From contig NZ_AORI01000012.1 of assembly GCF_000367765.1 (NCBI RefSeq), positions 62,001 to 126,000 on the forward strand: DNA of 64,000 bases, in the 5' to 3' direction. The stretch comes from Metamycoplasma auris 15026 (lineage in GTDB: Bacteria; Bacillota_I; Bacilli_A; Mycoplasmatales; Metamycoplasmataceae). Under the pieces are notes generated by a model. That model was given only the letters and a program-made list of their open reading frames with translations. It did no database searches and was not told the origin of the DNA. How positions within the stretch are numbered: the first letter of the stretch is position 1; each line of letters begins with the position of its first letter. Made by a program: the position numbers and the translations under genes. Of the stretch, positions 11,020-22,188 are shown piece by piece.

Positions 11020-11694
11020 TTAGTGTGATTTACTAATGTGGTTAGCTAATGAACTTGTATCAATATCCGCCCTTTCTTCTTCACTTGCTTGGAATAGAGG
11101 TTGGTTGTATACATTCATTTTTTTAGCTAAAACATTTGTTCAAAATTGGTAAATATCTGAATTAAAATGTCTTACAATTGCATTGTAATTTCTAATTGTT
11201 GCATAGATTTCATCTTCTTGGATGGCAATTTCAGTTTGAAATCTTAAGAATGATGTATTTGCTTTTAAATCTGGATATTGTTCAAATTGAATATTAATCG
11301 CCGCTTGGATTTTGTTCAGTTTTGATGCTAAAACTGTTGGGTCAGTTTCATGTTCCAAATCAACTAATTGGGAACGGAATTTAGCAACTTCGGTTAATGT
11401 ATCATGTTCAAATTCAGCATATCCTTTAACCGCATCCATTTGTTTAAGCAAAATTGCTCTTCTTTTCTTTTCAGCAGCTTGAATTAGAGAAGATGCTTCT
11501 TGAATACGATTAATTCTTGCTAATAATTCATTTTTTCTAATAATCACTGCAATAAAAAAGAAACCTAAAGTTAGAATGAAAAATAAGACATATAAAAATT
11601 TTTGTCCACCAGTAACTTCAGGAATTTTAATTGAGTTATCAACGTTAGGTTTAAAACCTTCTTTTGATTGTTCTGCTCGGGAGTCAAATAGCAT
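11020..11694 (-). CDS. lemA: LemA family membrane protein
   Basis: 224 residues. One membrane segment lies near the N-terminus (about residues 33-52, FLYVLFFILTLGFFF). A long helical domain follows with the LemA hallmarks: N-x-L-x-x-R/K-type heptads, AVKGYAEFEHDTL, a LNKIQAAINIQFEQYPDLKA segment and a closing TIRNYNAIVRHFN with F/Y-N pairs. LemA proteins are surface-exposed helical bundles of unsettled function. ATG 11694 has AAAGGA upstream. It is the last gene of the leftward run that begins with the RNase J paralogue, and a terminator follows. Confidence 0.88.
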
Positions 11695-11804
11695 ATAATA
11701 ATCCTTTATTTTAACTTCTAATCTTAGTATTTTTAAACTTATTTTATTTTTAATTTGAGTAGAAAATTTTTTAATTATTTAAATTATATATTTGAAAAAA
11801 ACTT

Positions 11805-13658
11805 TTAGTTATTAGTTTCAATATTTATTGAAAAATAATTTAAAAGTCTATTCATCTCTTCTTCATCTAGTTCTCTGTTTATAAAAATAAATAGACCATC
11901 AGAATCAAAATACATCTCAAAATAAGCATCAATAAGTTTTAAATCACAGATTTCATCAAAAGAAGTAACTTTAGTTAAAGAAGTGATTGCTTCTGGTTCA
12001 AGTTCATTAATAATTAAATTTAAATTTGAAAGTAATATTCTTTTGTCATTATAAAAAATATATTTTGAATATAACTCTTTTTTATTAGTTTCAAAACGGT
12101 AATTTCTTATATAAAGCAATTGTTTTTTTTCTACTAATGGATGATATTTTACATATGGAACATCAATAACTTCGTTATTTTTTCAAACTGAATCAATAAG
12201 TTCTTCTTTTCAGTATGAAAACATTCTTAAAGTTAACAAGGCTGAATTAATATTTTCTTTTTCATCTGTTATATAGCTATCTAATCCAATTCCAATATGT
12301 TTAGCTGGTGATGCTGTCGTAAAAAAATAAGGGTTTAACTTAATTGTTTTATTAATAAGATCATAAATATTTAAATAGGTATCTGAACTATTATTTTTAG
12401 GACTTTTTTCATAATAGTAATCTGATAGATATCTATCGTTTCCTTTATAAACTTCAGAGGCTATGTTTATATTTAAATAGGCTTGCGAAATTGATTTAAA
12501 AATTGGAATTATTGCTTCTTTAATTAAGTTGCACATGATTTTAAAAGTATAATCAAGTGTAATTGGCTTATAAAGGTTTACTAAATTTGCTTTTTCAAAC
12601 CAATTTTTTTCTTCTGAATAAGGAAGAAGACTTGCTTCATAATTTCTTGAAGCAAAAATTGCATTTTTAATTTTTCCAAATGGATATCTAGACTTAAGAT
12701 GCTTTGCATACTCAATAAAATTTTCTTGTGTTTTTACCTTGAAATAATCAATGAAACCAATTTTGTCATTGTATGCAAAATTATAGTATTGGTATAATTC
12801 TGGATTTTCTAAAAGAAATTTTCCTTCTTTTAGAAGTTTATCGTAATCTTTTTTTGATAGATTTTTATCATTTTCTAAGATATTTAAATTAGGTTTGTAA
12901 TTAGTGGGCAAAACAAAAATATGTTTCTTGTAACTAAATGGCGTAGGTTCAACATGACTTGCTGAAATAAGTCTAGTAATTGGGCCATCTTTTGTTTGGA
13001 TAGTAACTCATTTTTGGTTGGAAGTAATAACGTTTTTTCAATATTCTTTGGTGTATAAAATATCATAATAACAAGAATTGCGCACTTGGTATTTTTCAAT
13101 TGCATCATATGAATAAAAGCCATCTTTTTCAATTAAAAATTTAAATTCATTGGGGTTAATTTGGTTTATTTTATTAATATCTAACTCTTCTAGAATTTTG
13201 CTTTTTCATTCTGTAAATGAAAAGCGATTAAAAAGGCTTACAAAACTATTTTTGTTTTGATTTATTTTTTCATATATGACTTTCATTCTTGCATTTTTAA
13301 AGTCATTAAATTGGTGAATAATTTTATTATTAGAAATAAAGAATTTTAAGAAAAATAGACCAAAAACTAAAAAACAAAAGAATAAAATGAAACCATTTTG
13401 AATTTGTCTTTTGGTTATTTTTAGTCGATTTTTTTCATTTGAAATTTCTTCTTGTAACCTATTTATGTCCTTAACATTGTTAGCAACTAAATTATTAGTT
13501 TCTTCATTATTTTGCACAATATATTTTTGAAATACTCTTTCACAAGCATTTTCATATTCACCAACAAGTCTATCATAAACTTGTTTAACTGGATTATCAA
13601 AAATATTATTTCAATCCAAATTACTTGTTGTTTTTTTTGTTTCAATATTTTCTTCCAT
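11805..13658 (-). CDS. Large membrane-anchored protein, possibly DUF3137-related
   Basis: 617 residues, contiguous only with TGA as Trp. A coiled-coil-like N-terminal part (EEISNEKNRLKITKRQIQNG, about 66-85) leads into one strong hydrophobic segment at about 86-105. The rest is a long mixed domain with many aromatic residues. In mollicutes a LemA gene often neighbours a gene for a DUF3137 protein of this build (helical start, membrane segment, large domain). This placement, 110 bp upstream of lemA, suggests that family, but the match is not certain from sequence alone. The start is ATG 13658, with only a weak GGGTGA site. No catalytic motif was found. Confidence 0.6.
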
Positions 13659-13710
13659 CACAATCACCCAATTAGTTAATAAACTACCCCCACAGATAAA
13701 AAATTAAGGC

Positions 13711-14829
13711 TTAAAACAAATCTTCCTTATCTTCAATTATAGAAAATTTTGTTGGTTTCGAATTCGTTATTTTTTCTTCTTTTTTTCCTGTTTCATCAAA
13801 GAAATCTAATTCATTATTTTCTATATTATTTAGATTATTATCCGTAGTTTCAATTTCTTTTTCTTCTTGAATTTCTATTTCATTTTGCTTTGCAATTTCA
13901 TCTGGAATTAAATCCTCTTCATTTTCTTCTTTAATAAATGAAAGATCAAATTCTTGTGTTGAAAAATCCAGTTCATCTGGAATAATTTGAATATTTTTTT
14001 TGTTAAGATTTGCTTCATCTTTTCTTGCTTCATTATTTTCAATAGTTTTAGAAACAAAGTCATCTTCTTCGATTTCTGGTTTTATTTGTTCATTGGTAGC
14101 ATTCTTTTCAATATAAATATCATCTTTAGATTCTTCAAAAACATTTTGCTTATCAAGATTAAGATTAATATTTGTTTGGTGTTTTTCTTGATTGCTTTTT
14201 TTATTAAGGATTTTTTTAAAAGTGTTATCACTAATAAAAAATGATGCACATGCAATTAAAAGAAAAATAATAGAAATAATAAAAGACAAAACAAATCCAG
14301 TTGTTTTTCCAGGAAAAGCAATTAAAAAATAAATAAAACTAAAAAATAAACCTGGTGTCCATTTGTTAGGTAAAAGGGGTTCTTTGTTTGCTATAAAATC
14401 TTCATACCATTTTTGTGAGATTACAAAAAGGGCATTTTTATATGTATAAGCTTCTGGTTTTAGTTTGGCATAATAAATGGAGGTTCCTAAAATCATAAGA
14501 GCAAACAATAAAAGTCCAAGCCTTAAAAAACTAAAATGAAAAACACTTGCTGAATAGGTGTTTTTCATTTTAAAAATATTTTTGATTGCAAGAAGAAAAA
14601 CAAAAACAAAAATAGCAATGGAAAATAAGCCAAAAATTAACCCAAAAGTATATGAATAAATGGATGTTAAGCCCTTAATATCTAAAAAAGCAATAATACT
14701 AAAAAAAACCATTGAAAAAGCAATTATAGTTCAGATAAAAGTTTTATCTTTAAGAAAAAAATATGTCTTTTTTTGCTTAATTTTTTTTGTTTCTTCTTTT
14801 GTTTGTTCAATGTTTTTTTTATCTATCAT
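13711..14829 (-). CDS. FtsK/SpoIIIE-like four-TM N-terminal protein without a motor
   Basis: 372 residues. Four hydrophobic segments lie in the first half (about 30-50, 58-86, 98-120 and 155-195); the last has the GLFFSFIYFLIAFPGKTTGF pattern seen at the end of the FtsK four-TM domain. The second half is a very acidic tail (runs of Glu/Asp/Asn) that ends the protein. No Walker motif or gamma domain follows, in this frame or in the next gene. It starts 22 bp after the RNase J paralogue. In Bacillus the RNase J2 gene lies close to spoIIIE, so the context supports an FtsK-derived membrane anchor. Function unknown. Confidence 0.5.
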
Positions 14830-14851
14830 ATTCTAAATTTTATAACCTTTT

Positions 14852-16507
14852 TTAGATTTCATATAGTGTTACAACAATAATTGGTTCTTTGTTTAGAGTC
14901 TTAAAAATTTTTCTTTTTACTGTTTTTCTTAGATGCTCTTGAATTTCTTTTAAATCAATTTGACTGGAGTTTTTATTATCAAATTCTTTTGCAAATAAAT
15001 TGTTAACAATTTTAAGAATTAAATCCTTGTTATCTTTTGAAATAATTCCATATGAACTAATATGAAGTTTACCTAGAGGTTTTCTTGTTTTATAATCAAT
15101 TAAACAACTAAGCGCTATTACTCCATCACGTGATAAATTTTCTCTTTCATTGATTACTTCTTGGGAGATATCTCCAATTCCAAAACCATCAATAACAACA
15201 TCCCCGACACTTTTTATTCCTTGTTTTTGGGAGTGTAGTTCATTATTATGAAATTCCGCAACTCTACCATTTTGCAAAACAATACATCTAGATATATTCA
15301 TCCCCGCACTTCTGGCAATTTTAGTTGCTAAAACTAAATAACGGTATAACCCTTGAATTGGAATAAAATATCTTGGTCTTAGTTCTTTTATTATGTTATA
15401 AATATCATCTCTTGCTGGATTACATGGATAAAGTTGGTCCGAACTTAATTCAATTAAATTCATTGCCCGGCGGGCAATTTCATCAAGTGTTAAAGCATAA
15501 CTAACTTCAAGTCCATTGATTGGGGGAGCAATAATAATTACAGTATCATCTTTTTTTAATTTTAAATAAACATCGTTGTTCGTTGCAATCCGCATTAATC
15601 TTGAATAAAGACGTTCAGTTGAAGAAGTAACTAAAACAACAGCGTTATTTATATCATTGATAGCTCGCATATCAATAAATTGGGGAAATTGTAAGTTGGG
15701 ATTAATCTTGGAAACTAAATCAATTAAGGCTGAATAGTTTTTTCCATAAATCATAACAGGACGTTTATATTTATAGGCTAATAGAAGAATTTCATGGGCA
15801 ATAATCATATCTTCATCATATAGACCAAAAATAATACGTCTATCATTTGGAGTATCACTGAATTTACTTTCAATTTTTTTCGTTACTCAGATTTTATCAA
15901 TACTTTTTCCTGAATAATTTGCTCTAGAAACATCCATAATTAGCATTTGCAAGGGCTTATGATTGTTAACAAGTTTTTTAATCTTATACAAATCAGTTTT
16001 TCCATATGAACCAAGATCGCCAATAACAAAGTTAACTAAAAATAAAATATTTCCTTCACTATATTCAAAATTTAGTCCAATTTGCCCAGGGAGACCACCA
16101 GCAACATCAAAGTTTGAAACAATAACATCATTAAATTTAAGAGGTGAATTAAATGTTTTAATTTCAAAATTGCGATTTTCAACATTGTATTTGGCAATAC
16201 GATTCATAATGACAATACGATTAAAAACACTGGTATAAATTTTTAACCCAGGGATTTTCATTATTAATCAAGGGATAGCTGAAAAACTTGAATCTTTAAC
16301 ATCTGTAATAAAAAGACCAACAATGTCTCTTTTTCTTCTTTCTAGATATTCATAATTGCAAATTAATGTATCAACACCATTATGTGTGTTGATTGGAATT
16401 TTAGTTCCGCAGTTAATAATAAATAATTTGCCATTAATATCTAAAACATAAGAATTCTTACCATTTTCATCTAGGCCTCCTAATGCAAAGAAATTAATCT
16501 TATTCAT
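14852..16507 (-). CDS. RNase J paralogue with all catalytic histidines lost
   Basis: 551 residues, full RNase J length, and collinear with the active RNase J at 24617-26311. The start (INFFALGGLDENGKNSYVLD) and the beta-CASP part align well. The metal site is gone: where the active enzyme has THGHEDH (68-74) this one has TDVKDSS; HTSGHA is replaced by PCNPARDD; and PYHGEYR is replaced by PIQGLYR. It should not cut RNA itself. The closest idea is an RNase J2-like partner that forms a heteromer with the active enzyme, but even more degenerate. ATG 16507 opens a leftward run with the FtsK-like gene, the 617-residue membrane protein and lemA. Confidence 0.85.
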
Positions 16508-16629
16508 AAATACCTCTTTAATCTAATTAATTAGTGTGTTGGAATGAAATATACTTTCAAATATAAGAAATTAAGTAAAACTTAAATATAAATATTTTAG
16601 CAAGTTTTTTTCTATTCAAACCAAATAAA

Positions 16630-16664
16630 AAAAATAAGCAATTATTGTTTAATTGCCTATTTTA
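16630..16664 (-). terminator. Terminator after the membrane nuclease gene
   Basis: On the minus strand arms ATAGGCAATTA and TAATTGCTTAT pair, followed by a T-run, directly after the stop codon. Confidence 0.8.
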
Positions 16665-18023
16665 TTATTGAACTTGAAACTCTGCTACTGTGTATGTGTG
16701 GTCACTTAGAATGTTTTGATTTCTTATTTTTTTACCATCTTGAATAGTTACACCATGTTTCTTAAATAATTCATATAAAGGATCACCTTGTTTAGCTACC
16801 TTATATATGTCAAAAATAAATGAATTAGTTAATTTGAAATCAGTTTTATAAAACATTTTATCATAAGGATTTGCAAACCCACCTCTTGTACTTAAAGACG
16901 AACTATATTTCTTATCATCTTCAAACACTGATTTGTATCCAAGGTTGCCACCGTATTTATCAAGTCAGTCAAAAGTCTTTTTTTCTCGACCAGTCTTAAT
17001 ATTGGTATCACCAGCAAAAAAGATATTTCCAGCATTATTGCCTAAGCTATCAAATTTTTGCAATACATTTCCAAGATGTTTAGCTTCGCGATATTCAAAT
17101 GAACCTATACCATCAATCATTTTTTCACCCAAATCTTTTTTAGGCTTTCCAGGCCCATCAAAATGGTCAAATACAAAGGTCATTTTAGTATTAGGTTTTA
17201 ATTTATATTTAAATTGCACACCATATGGAGGTCTTGCATATTGTGCAGCACTATCTCCAAGATTATCATTAAATTTATCTTTGTAGCTATATCCAACTTG
17301 GCCATTATTAAATTGAATAGGCTCAAACTTATTTTTGTTGTAAAGAATTGCTACATATTCAGCTGAACCAGCATTGAACTTATCACCTTTTTCTTTACCA
17401 GATATTGTATAAGAGTATAGATTTGAATTAGTTAATTTATTAATATCTTCAACTAACTTCTTTATTCCGTTTTCTTCTACTACTTCTGTTAATCCAAGAA
17501 CATCAAATTTTTCTTCACTGATTAGTAAAGAAATACGTTTTGCCTTGTCTTTTTGTTTACTTTCATTTCCAGTAAAATTCAAAATATTTCAATGACCTCA
17601 TTTGAAAGTTGAACTATTGCTATTTGAACCTGGATTAGGTTTAGGAGAAACTGAAGGTTGTGGTGTTGGTGTTGGTTCAGGTGTAATTGAAGGATTTGGA
17701 TTAGAATTACCACCCGGATTATTATTACCTTGCAATTTCTTATTAATCTCAGTTAATAATGCTTCAATTCTTTCTAATATTTTTATCTTTGGATCTGTTT
17801 TTTTTGATTCAATGATTGAAAGAGCTTCGTTATTAAATTGATCTTGAATATCTTTGTCTTCAATTTTTTTAATATTATTCATTAATTCAGATAATTTTGC
17901 GTTATATTTTTCTTCATTTTGAGTGTTTTTAGGTGCATTTGTTTCACATGAGGCTGCAATTAAAAATGAAGGGATAACTAGTGGTGTTGTAACTAATAAT
18001 AAAATGTTTCTTTTAGATTTCAT
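16665..18023 (-). CDS. mnuA: Membrane nuclease lipoprotein, MnuA type
   Basis: 452 residues. The signal peptide ends in the lipobox FLIAASC with Cys26 as the lipid anchor. A helical stretch (30-95) and a Pro/Asn/Ser-rich linker (about 97-140) precede an endonuclease/exonuclease/phosphatase domain. Its motifs are HWNILN, LGLTEV (metal Glu), FVFDHFDG (catalytic His), FAGDTN and LSDHTYTV (SDH). MnuA-type nucleases sit on the outer face of mycoplasma membranes, digest host DNA, release nucleotides for uptake and can destroy neutrophil DNA traps. It lies 48 bp after uvrB with no clear terminator between, but its role is separate. Confidence 0.88.
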
Positions 18024-18071
18024 AACATCTTAATTTTATTACATTATTGAAACTTAAATTTTGAAGATTAA

Positions 18072-20039
18072 TTATTTTGAAGGTTCCCATCCTAAATCAG
18101 ATAAGTAATTTTTAATTTCAATAGCCTTATCAAAATCTAAATTTTTGGCTGCTAATTTCATTTCTTTAATTAATTCTTGGATATATGATTTATTGATTGA
18201 TGCTTTATCTTTCTTTTTAAATTTGATATTTGAAGCTATATTTAAATTCATTTTAGAAATTGGTTTAATAATTGTTTTTGGAATAATGTTATGTTCTTTG
18301 TTATATTTTTGCTGAATTTCTCTTTTTAGTTTGTTATCAGCAATAGTAGCCTCCATTGCTTTGGACATCATATCTGCAAAAAAGATAACTTTTCCATGGT
18401 CATTTCTGGCTGCTCTTCCAACAATTTGGATTAAAGATTTTTTATCACGACCTAGCCCTGATGAATCTGCATCTAAGACTAAAATTAAACTAACTTCAGG
18501 TAAGTCAATTCCTTCTCTTAGTAAATTAATTCCAATTACAACATCAAATTTTCCGAGTCTTAAGTCTGTTAGAATTGCATTTCTTTCAAATACTTCAAAT
18601 TCCTCATGAATATAGGCTGCTTTGATTTTGTATTTTTTTAAATAGTTAGATAACTCTTCTGCATTTTCTTTTGTATGTGTAAGAATAAGAGTTCTTTCAT
18701 TATTTTTAATTTGGTTTTGAATTAAATCATGAATTAATTCAATTTGTCCCATTTTAGGTTTAATTTCAATAACTGGATCAAGAAGTCCTGTGGGGCGAAT
18801 GAATTGTGTAATAATTTCACCGCCAGCTAGATCAATTTCTTCATCAGCTGGAGTTGCTGACAAATAAATTCTTGGAAAATCAATTTGGCTATATTCATCA
18901 TAACGCAAGGGACGATTATCCAAAGCGGAAGGAAGTCTTCAGCCATAATCAACTAGTTTTTCTTTTCTTGATTTATCCCCTTCATACATACCTTTAATTT
19001 GAGGAAGCATCAAATGGCTTTCATCAATATATAAAATGGTGTCTTTATTTAAATAATCAAAAAGTGTATAAGGTTTTTGTCCAGGAAGACGATTATCTAT
19101 ATATCTAGCATAGTTTTCCATGCCAGATGTATAACCAAATTCCTTAATTGAATCAATATCTGAAGTAATCCGAGATTCAAGTCTTTGGGCTTCTACTAAT
19201 TTGTTGTTATCTTTAAAATACTTAATTCTTTCTTTTAAATCTTGTTCAATTTCATCACAAATGCGCTCAACATAACTTTGTTCAATTAAAAAAGAAGTAC
19301 ATGGATAGATTACAATTTCACTTAGTGATTCTTTTATTCCCATTGTAATTGGTTCAAGCAATTTAATACCGATAATTTGATTATCTTGCATTTCAATGCG
19401 AATAAGATAATCAAATTTATACCCAGGCACTAGTGTAATCATATCCCCTACACTTTTAAATTGCCCTTGTTCAATTTCAGGAAAAGCTCCCATATTTTGA
19501 TAGTGCATTTTTACAAGTGCACTCTTGATGCTTTTTTTGCTAATTTCTTGGGATACATTTAATTTTAAGAAGTGTTTTTTATACTCTTCTGGATTAAAGG
19601 CGCCATAAATAGCTGCAACTGATGCTACTACAATTGTGTCATATCTTGTAATTAAAGAATTAAGAGTAGATATTCGCATTGCTTCAATTTCTTTATTTGT
19701 AATTGAAGATTTTTCAATATATAAATCTTCAGCGGGCTTATAGGCTTCTGGACGATAATAATCAAAATATGAAATAAAATATTCCACCTTATTATGCGGA
19801 AATAATTCTTTAAGCTCTAAATAAAGTTGACTAGCTAAAGTTTTATTATGACTAATAACAAGCGCAGGGCGGTTTGTTTTTGCAATCACATTTGCAAGCG
19901 TAAAAGTTTTTCCACTACCAGTTACTCCTAAAAGCACTTGGTGTTTTTTATTTTGTGCAATTCCTTCTACTAACTTTGCAATTGCTTGCGGTTGGTCGCC
20001 ACTTGGTGAAAAATTTGTAACAAGTTTAAATTTATTCAT
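18072..20039 (-). CDS. uvrB: Excinuclease ABC subunit B
   Basis: 655 residues. The start FSPSGDQPQAI, Walker A GVTGSGKT, the beta-hairpin region with FISYFDYYRPEAY, the helicase motifs (DESH, RDKKSLIQIVGRAARN) and a C-terminal UVR motif (IQELIKEMKLAAKNLDFDKA) are all present. UvrB receives damaged DNA from UvrA and recruits UvrC in nucleotide excision repair. A TATAAT box at 20047-20052 leaves only seven nucleotides before ATG 20039, and no Shine-Dalgarno sequence is seen, so the mRNA looks leaderless. One TGA-Trp joins the two halves. Confidence 0.96.
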
Positions 20040-20046
20040 GTTTTAA

Positions 20047-20052
20047 ATTATA
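20047..20052 (-). promoter_or_regulatory. uvrB -10 box, leaderless
   Basis: TATAAT on the minus strand, seven nucleotides before the uvrB ATG. Confidence 0.6.
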
Positions 20053-20128
20053 TAAGTTTTAAAAACTGCCGTTTTTATAACCTTGTATTTTTATTAATTT
20101 TATTAATAAAATAAGAAAGAAATGTTAA

Positions 20129-20158
20129 AAAAAGAAGACATTTTGTATGTCTTCTTTT
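20129..20158 (-). terminator. Terminator after the tRNA-Thr/tRNA-Leu pair
   Basis: A stem of AAGAAGACAT and ATGTCTTCTT with a T-run on the minus strand. Confidence 0.75.
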
Positions 20159-20176
20159 AGTCATTTTTTAATGATA

Positions 20177-20260
20177 TGGTACGCGAGGAGGGACTTGAAC
20201 CCTCACGCCAAAGGCATTAGTGCCTAAAACTAACGTGTCTGCCAATTTCACCACTCGCGC
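20177..20260 (-). tRNA. tRNA-Leu (anticodon TAG)
   Basis: A cloverleaf can be drawn with acceptor arms GCGCGAG and CTCGCGT, anticodon loop TTTAGGC with anticodon TAG, a class II variable arm (GCCTTTGGC) and the T-loop TTCAAGT. The 3' CCA is encoded. It lies 6 bp after tRNA-Thr, in the same transcript. Confidence 0.93.
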
Positions 20261-20266
20261 ATAATC

Positions 20267-20342
20267 TGGTGCCGTTTATAGGACTTGAACCTACGACCTA
20301 CTGATTACAAGTCAGTTGCTCTGCCAACTGAGCTAAAACGGC
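20267..20342 (-). tRNA. tRNA-Thr (anticodon TGT)
   Basis: 76 nt with acceptor stem GCCGTTT and AAACGGC, anticodon loop CTTGTAA (TGT) and T-loop TTCAAGT. CCA is encoded. Confidence 0.93.
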
Positions 20343-20421
20343 TTTTTTTATATGCCTAAATAATTATATAAACTTTTTTTATTTTGTATTAAATTTTTTT
20401 AAAACATCATTTTAGGGAAGT

Positions 20422-20952
20422 TTATTTGATTAAAATGCCACTATTTTCCATAAGTTTTAAAGCAAACTTATGAAATTTTTTTCCATTATGGTTTTTTGAA
20501 TGAAATGTGTCAACTAAATTTTTAAAGACAATAATATCTTTATTGATATTTTTGGCATTAAAATAAGTTTTTAAATTAATGGCAAATTGCAAAATACAAA
20601 TATCTGTACAACAACCAAGAATTTCAAATGATTGATAAGAATCCAAAAATTCTTTATTTTGCAGATTTAAAAATGAATTAGTTGTATTTTTTTTAATGAT
20701 TGTTTTAGCATATTTTTCTAATTCAGAAACTATTTGAGATTCCGGTGTTCCTTTTAGACAATGTGAGGGATATGAAAGCATTTCAATATCATTTTCACTA
20801 TGGGCATCACAAAAAAAGATATTATCAGCATCAACATTTTTTTGCAAATAATTAGCAATTTTAGGAATTAGTTTATTGATTCTTTTGCTTGCAAGGTTAC
20901 CTTTTTTTGCAAAGCCATTTAGCATATCAATAACAAAAATTAATTTTTTCAT
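20422..20952 (-). CDS. Isochorismatase-fold cysteine hydrolase, probable nicotinamidase
   Basis: 176 residues. The catalytic Asp is in FVIDMLNGF near the N-terminus. The metal-site pattern CDAHSEND followed by YPSHCLKGTPES fits nicotinamidases, and the catalytic Cys sits in GCCTDICI. PncA-type enzymes turn nicotinamide into nicotinic acid, the first step of NAD salvage; the next enzyme, nicotinate phosphoribosyltransferase, is also encoded here (41837-42844). Other hydrolases of the same fold are possible, but the metal motif favours nicotinamidase. It is a single gene; its ribosome site GGAGG lies near 20960. Confidence 0.78.
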   Translation of the reverse strand: MKKLIFVIDMLNGFAKKGNLASKRINKLIPKIANYLQKNVDADNIFFCDAHSENDIEMLSYPSHCLKGTPESQIVSELEKYAKTIIKKNTTNSFLNLQNKEFLDSYQSFEILGCCTDICILQFAINLKTYFNAKNINKDIIVFKNLVDTFHSKNHNGKKFHKFALKLMENSGILIK

Positions 20953-21145
20953 TTTTTTGCCTCCCTAATTTGCATATATAAATCCAAAAAATTAAATCCT
21001 TAAAACTTTTAGAAGTTTCCTTAGGATAATTAAGAATTATTATATTGATTTTTAAAAGAAATTGCATAATGTTTTTAATAAGTATAAAAGTTAGTTTTTC
21101 ATTAAGAAAATAAAAAGGATTGTAATAAAGAATTAAGACATAAAG

Positions 21146-21202
21146 AAAAAAACACTTCTTTTTTAAAAACTTAAAATTAAGTCTTAAAGAAGTGTTTTTT
21201 AA
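21146..21202 (-). terminator. Terminator of the arcBC operon
   Basis: Arms AAAACACTTCTTT and AAAGAAGTGTTTT pair over a loop of about 25 bases, with A- and T-runs on either side. It lies just after arcC on the minus strand and may also work in reverse. Confidence 0.75.
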
Positions 21203-21250
21203 AATAAGTTTTTTTGAATTTTTATTTTAGAAGTTTTATTACTAATTAAA

Positions 21251-22186
21251 TTAGTTTAAAGTAACTTTTGTACCAACTTTTTCGGCAATGATATCTTCTA
21301 AATCTTTTAGATCACCAATGAATGCGGCCTTGCCACCTTCTTCAACAAACTTAATTGCTGCTTGAACTTTTGGTAACATGCTACCTGGTGCAAATTGTTT
21401 TTCTTCAATGTATTTTTCTAATTCAGCTTTGGTTGCTGATTTTAGGTCTTTTTGGTTTGGTTTTCCGTAGTTTACTTTAACAAAGTCAACTGCTGTTAAA
21501 ACAATAAAGTAATCTGCATTGGTTAATGAAGCCATTTTTGCCAAGGCAAAGTCTTTATCAATAACACCATCAACACCTTCGATTGAACCACAAGTGTGTT
21601 GGATTGTAGGAATTCCACCACCTCCACCAACAATCACAGTAGCACCAGCATCAATAGCTTTTTTAATTTGGTTAATTCCAACAAAGTTTAAAGGTTTTGG
21701 AGAAGCTACAACTTTTCTAAATCCACGACCTGCATCTTCCACGATTACACTATTTGGATTTGCAGCTTCAGCTTCTTCTTTAGTTGCAAAGAATGGGCCA
21801 ATAGGTTTGGTTGGATTTTGGAATGCTGGGTCTTGTGCATCAACTAATGTTTGAGTTAGGATGTATAAAACTTCTTTGTTGTATAGTCCTTCTTTTGTAA
21901 ATTCATTAGTAATAGCATTAACCATGTGGTATCCAATGTAACCTTGTGACATAGCACCTGCTTCTGGCAATGGTACTAATGGTGATTTTGGATTCACTGA
22001 TGCAGCACTTACAAAACCATTGAAAATCATTCCAACTTGTGGACCATTTCCATGTCCAACAATAACTTCGTGTCCAGCTTTAACTAATTCAGCAATTTTT
22101 TTGGCAGGAATTTTTACTAATTCTTTTTGTTCAGCAGGAGTATTTCCTAGCGCATTTCCACCTAAAGCAATAACAATTCTACTCAT
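21251..22186 (-). CDS. arcC: Carbamate kinase
   Basis: 311 residues. RIVIALGGNALG opens the amino-acid kinase fold; HGNGPQVG, GGGGGIP and a late AFIGDLKDLEDI are present as in ArcC. It transfers the phosphate of carbamoyl phosphate to ADP, the ATP-yielding last step of arginine fermentation. The start lies 2 bp after the arcB stop, with AGGATA as ribosome site inside the arcB end, so the genes are translationally linked. No arcA (arginine deiminase) lies next to the pair. Confidence 0.96.
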   Translation of the reverse strand: MSRIVIALGGNALGNTPAEQKELVKIPAKKIAELVKAGHEVIVGHGNGPQVGMIFNGFVSAASVNPKSPLVPLPEAGAMSQGYIGYHMVNAITNEFTKEGLYNKEVLYILTQTLVDAQDPAFQNPTKPIGPFFATKEEAEAANPNSVIVEDAGRGFRKVVASPKPLNFVGINQIKKAIDAGATVIVGGGGGIPTIQHTCGSIEGVDGVIDKDFALAKMASLTNADYFIVLTAVDFVKVNYGKPNQKDLKSATKAELEKYIEEKQFAPGSMLPKVQAAIKFVEEGGKAAFIGDLKDLEDIIAEKVGTKVTLN

Positions 22187-22188
22187 AA

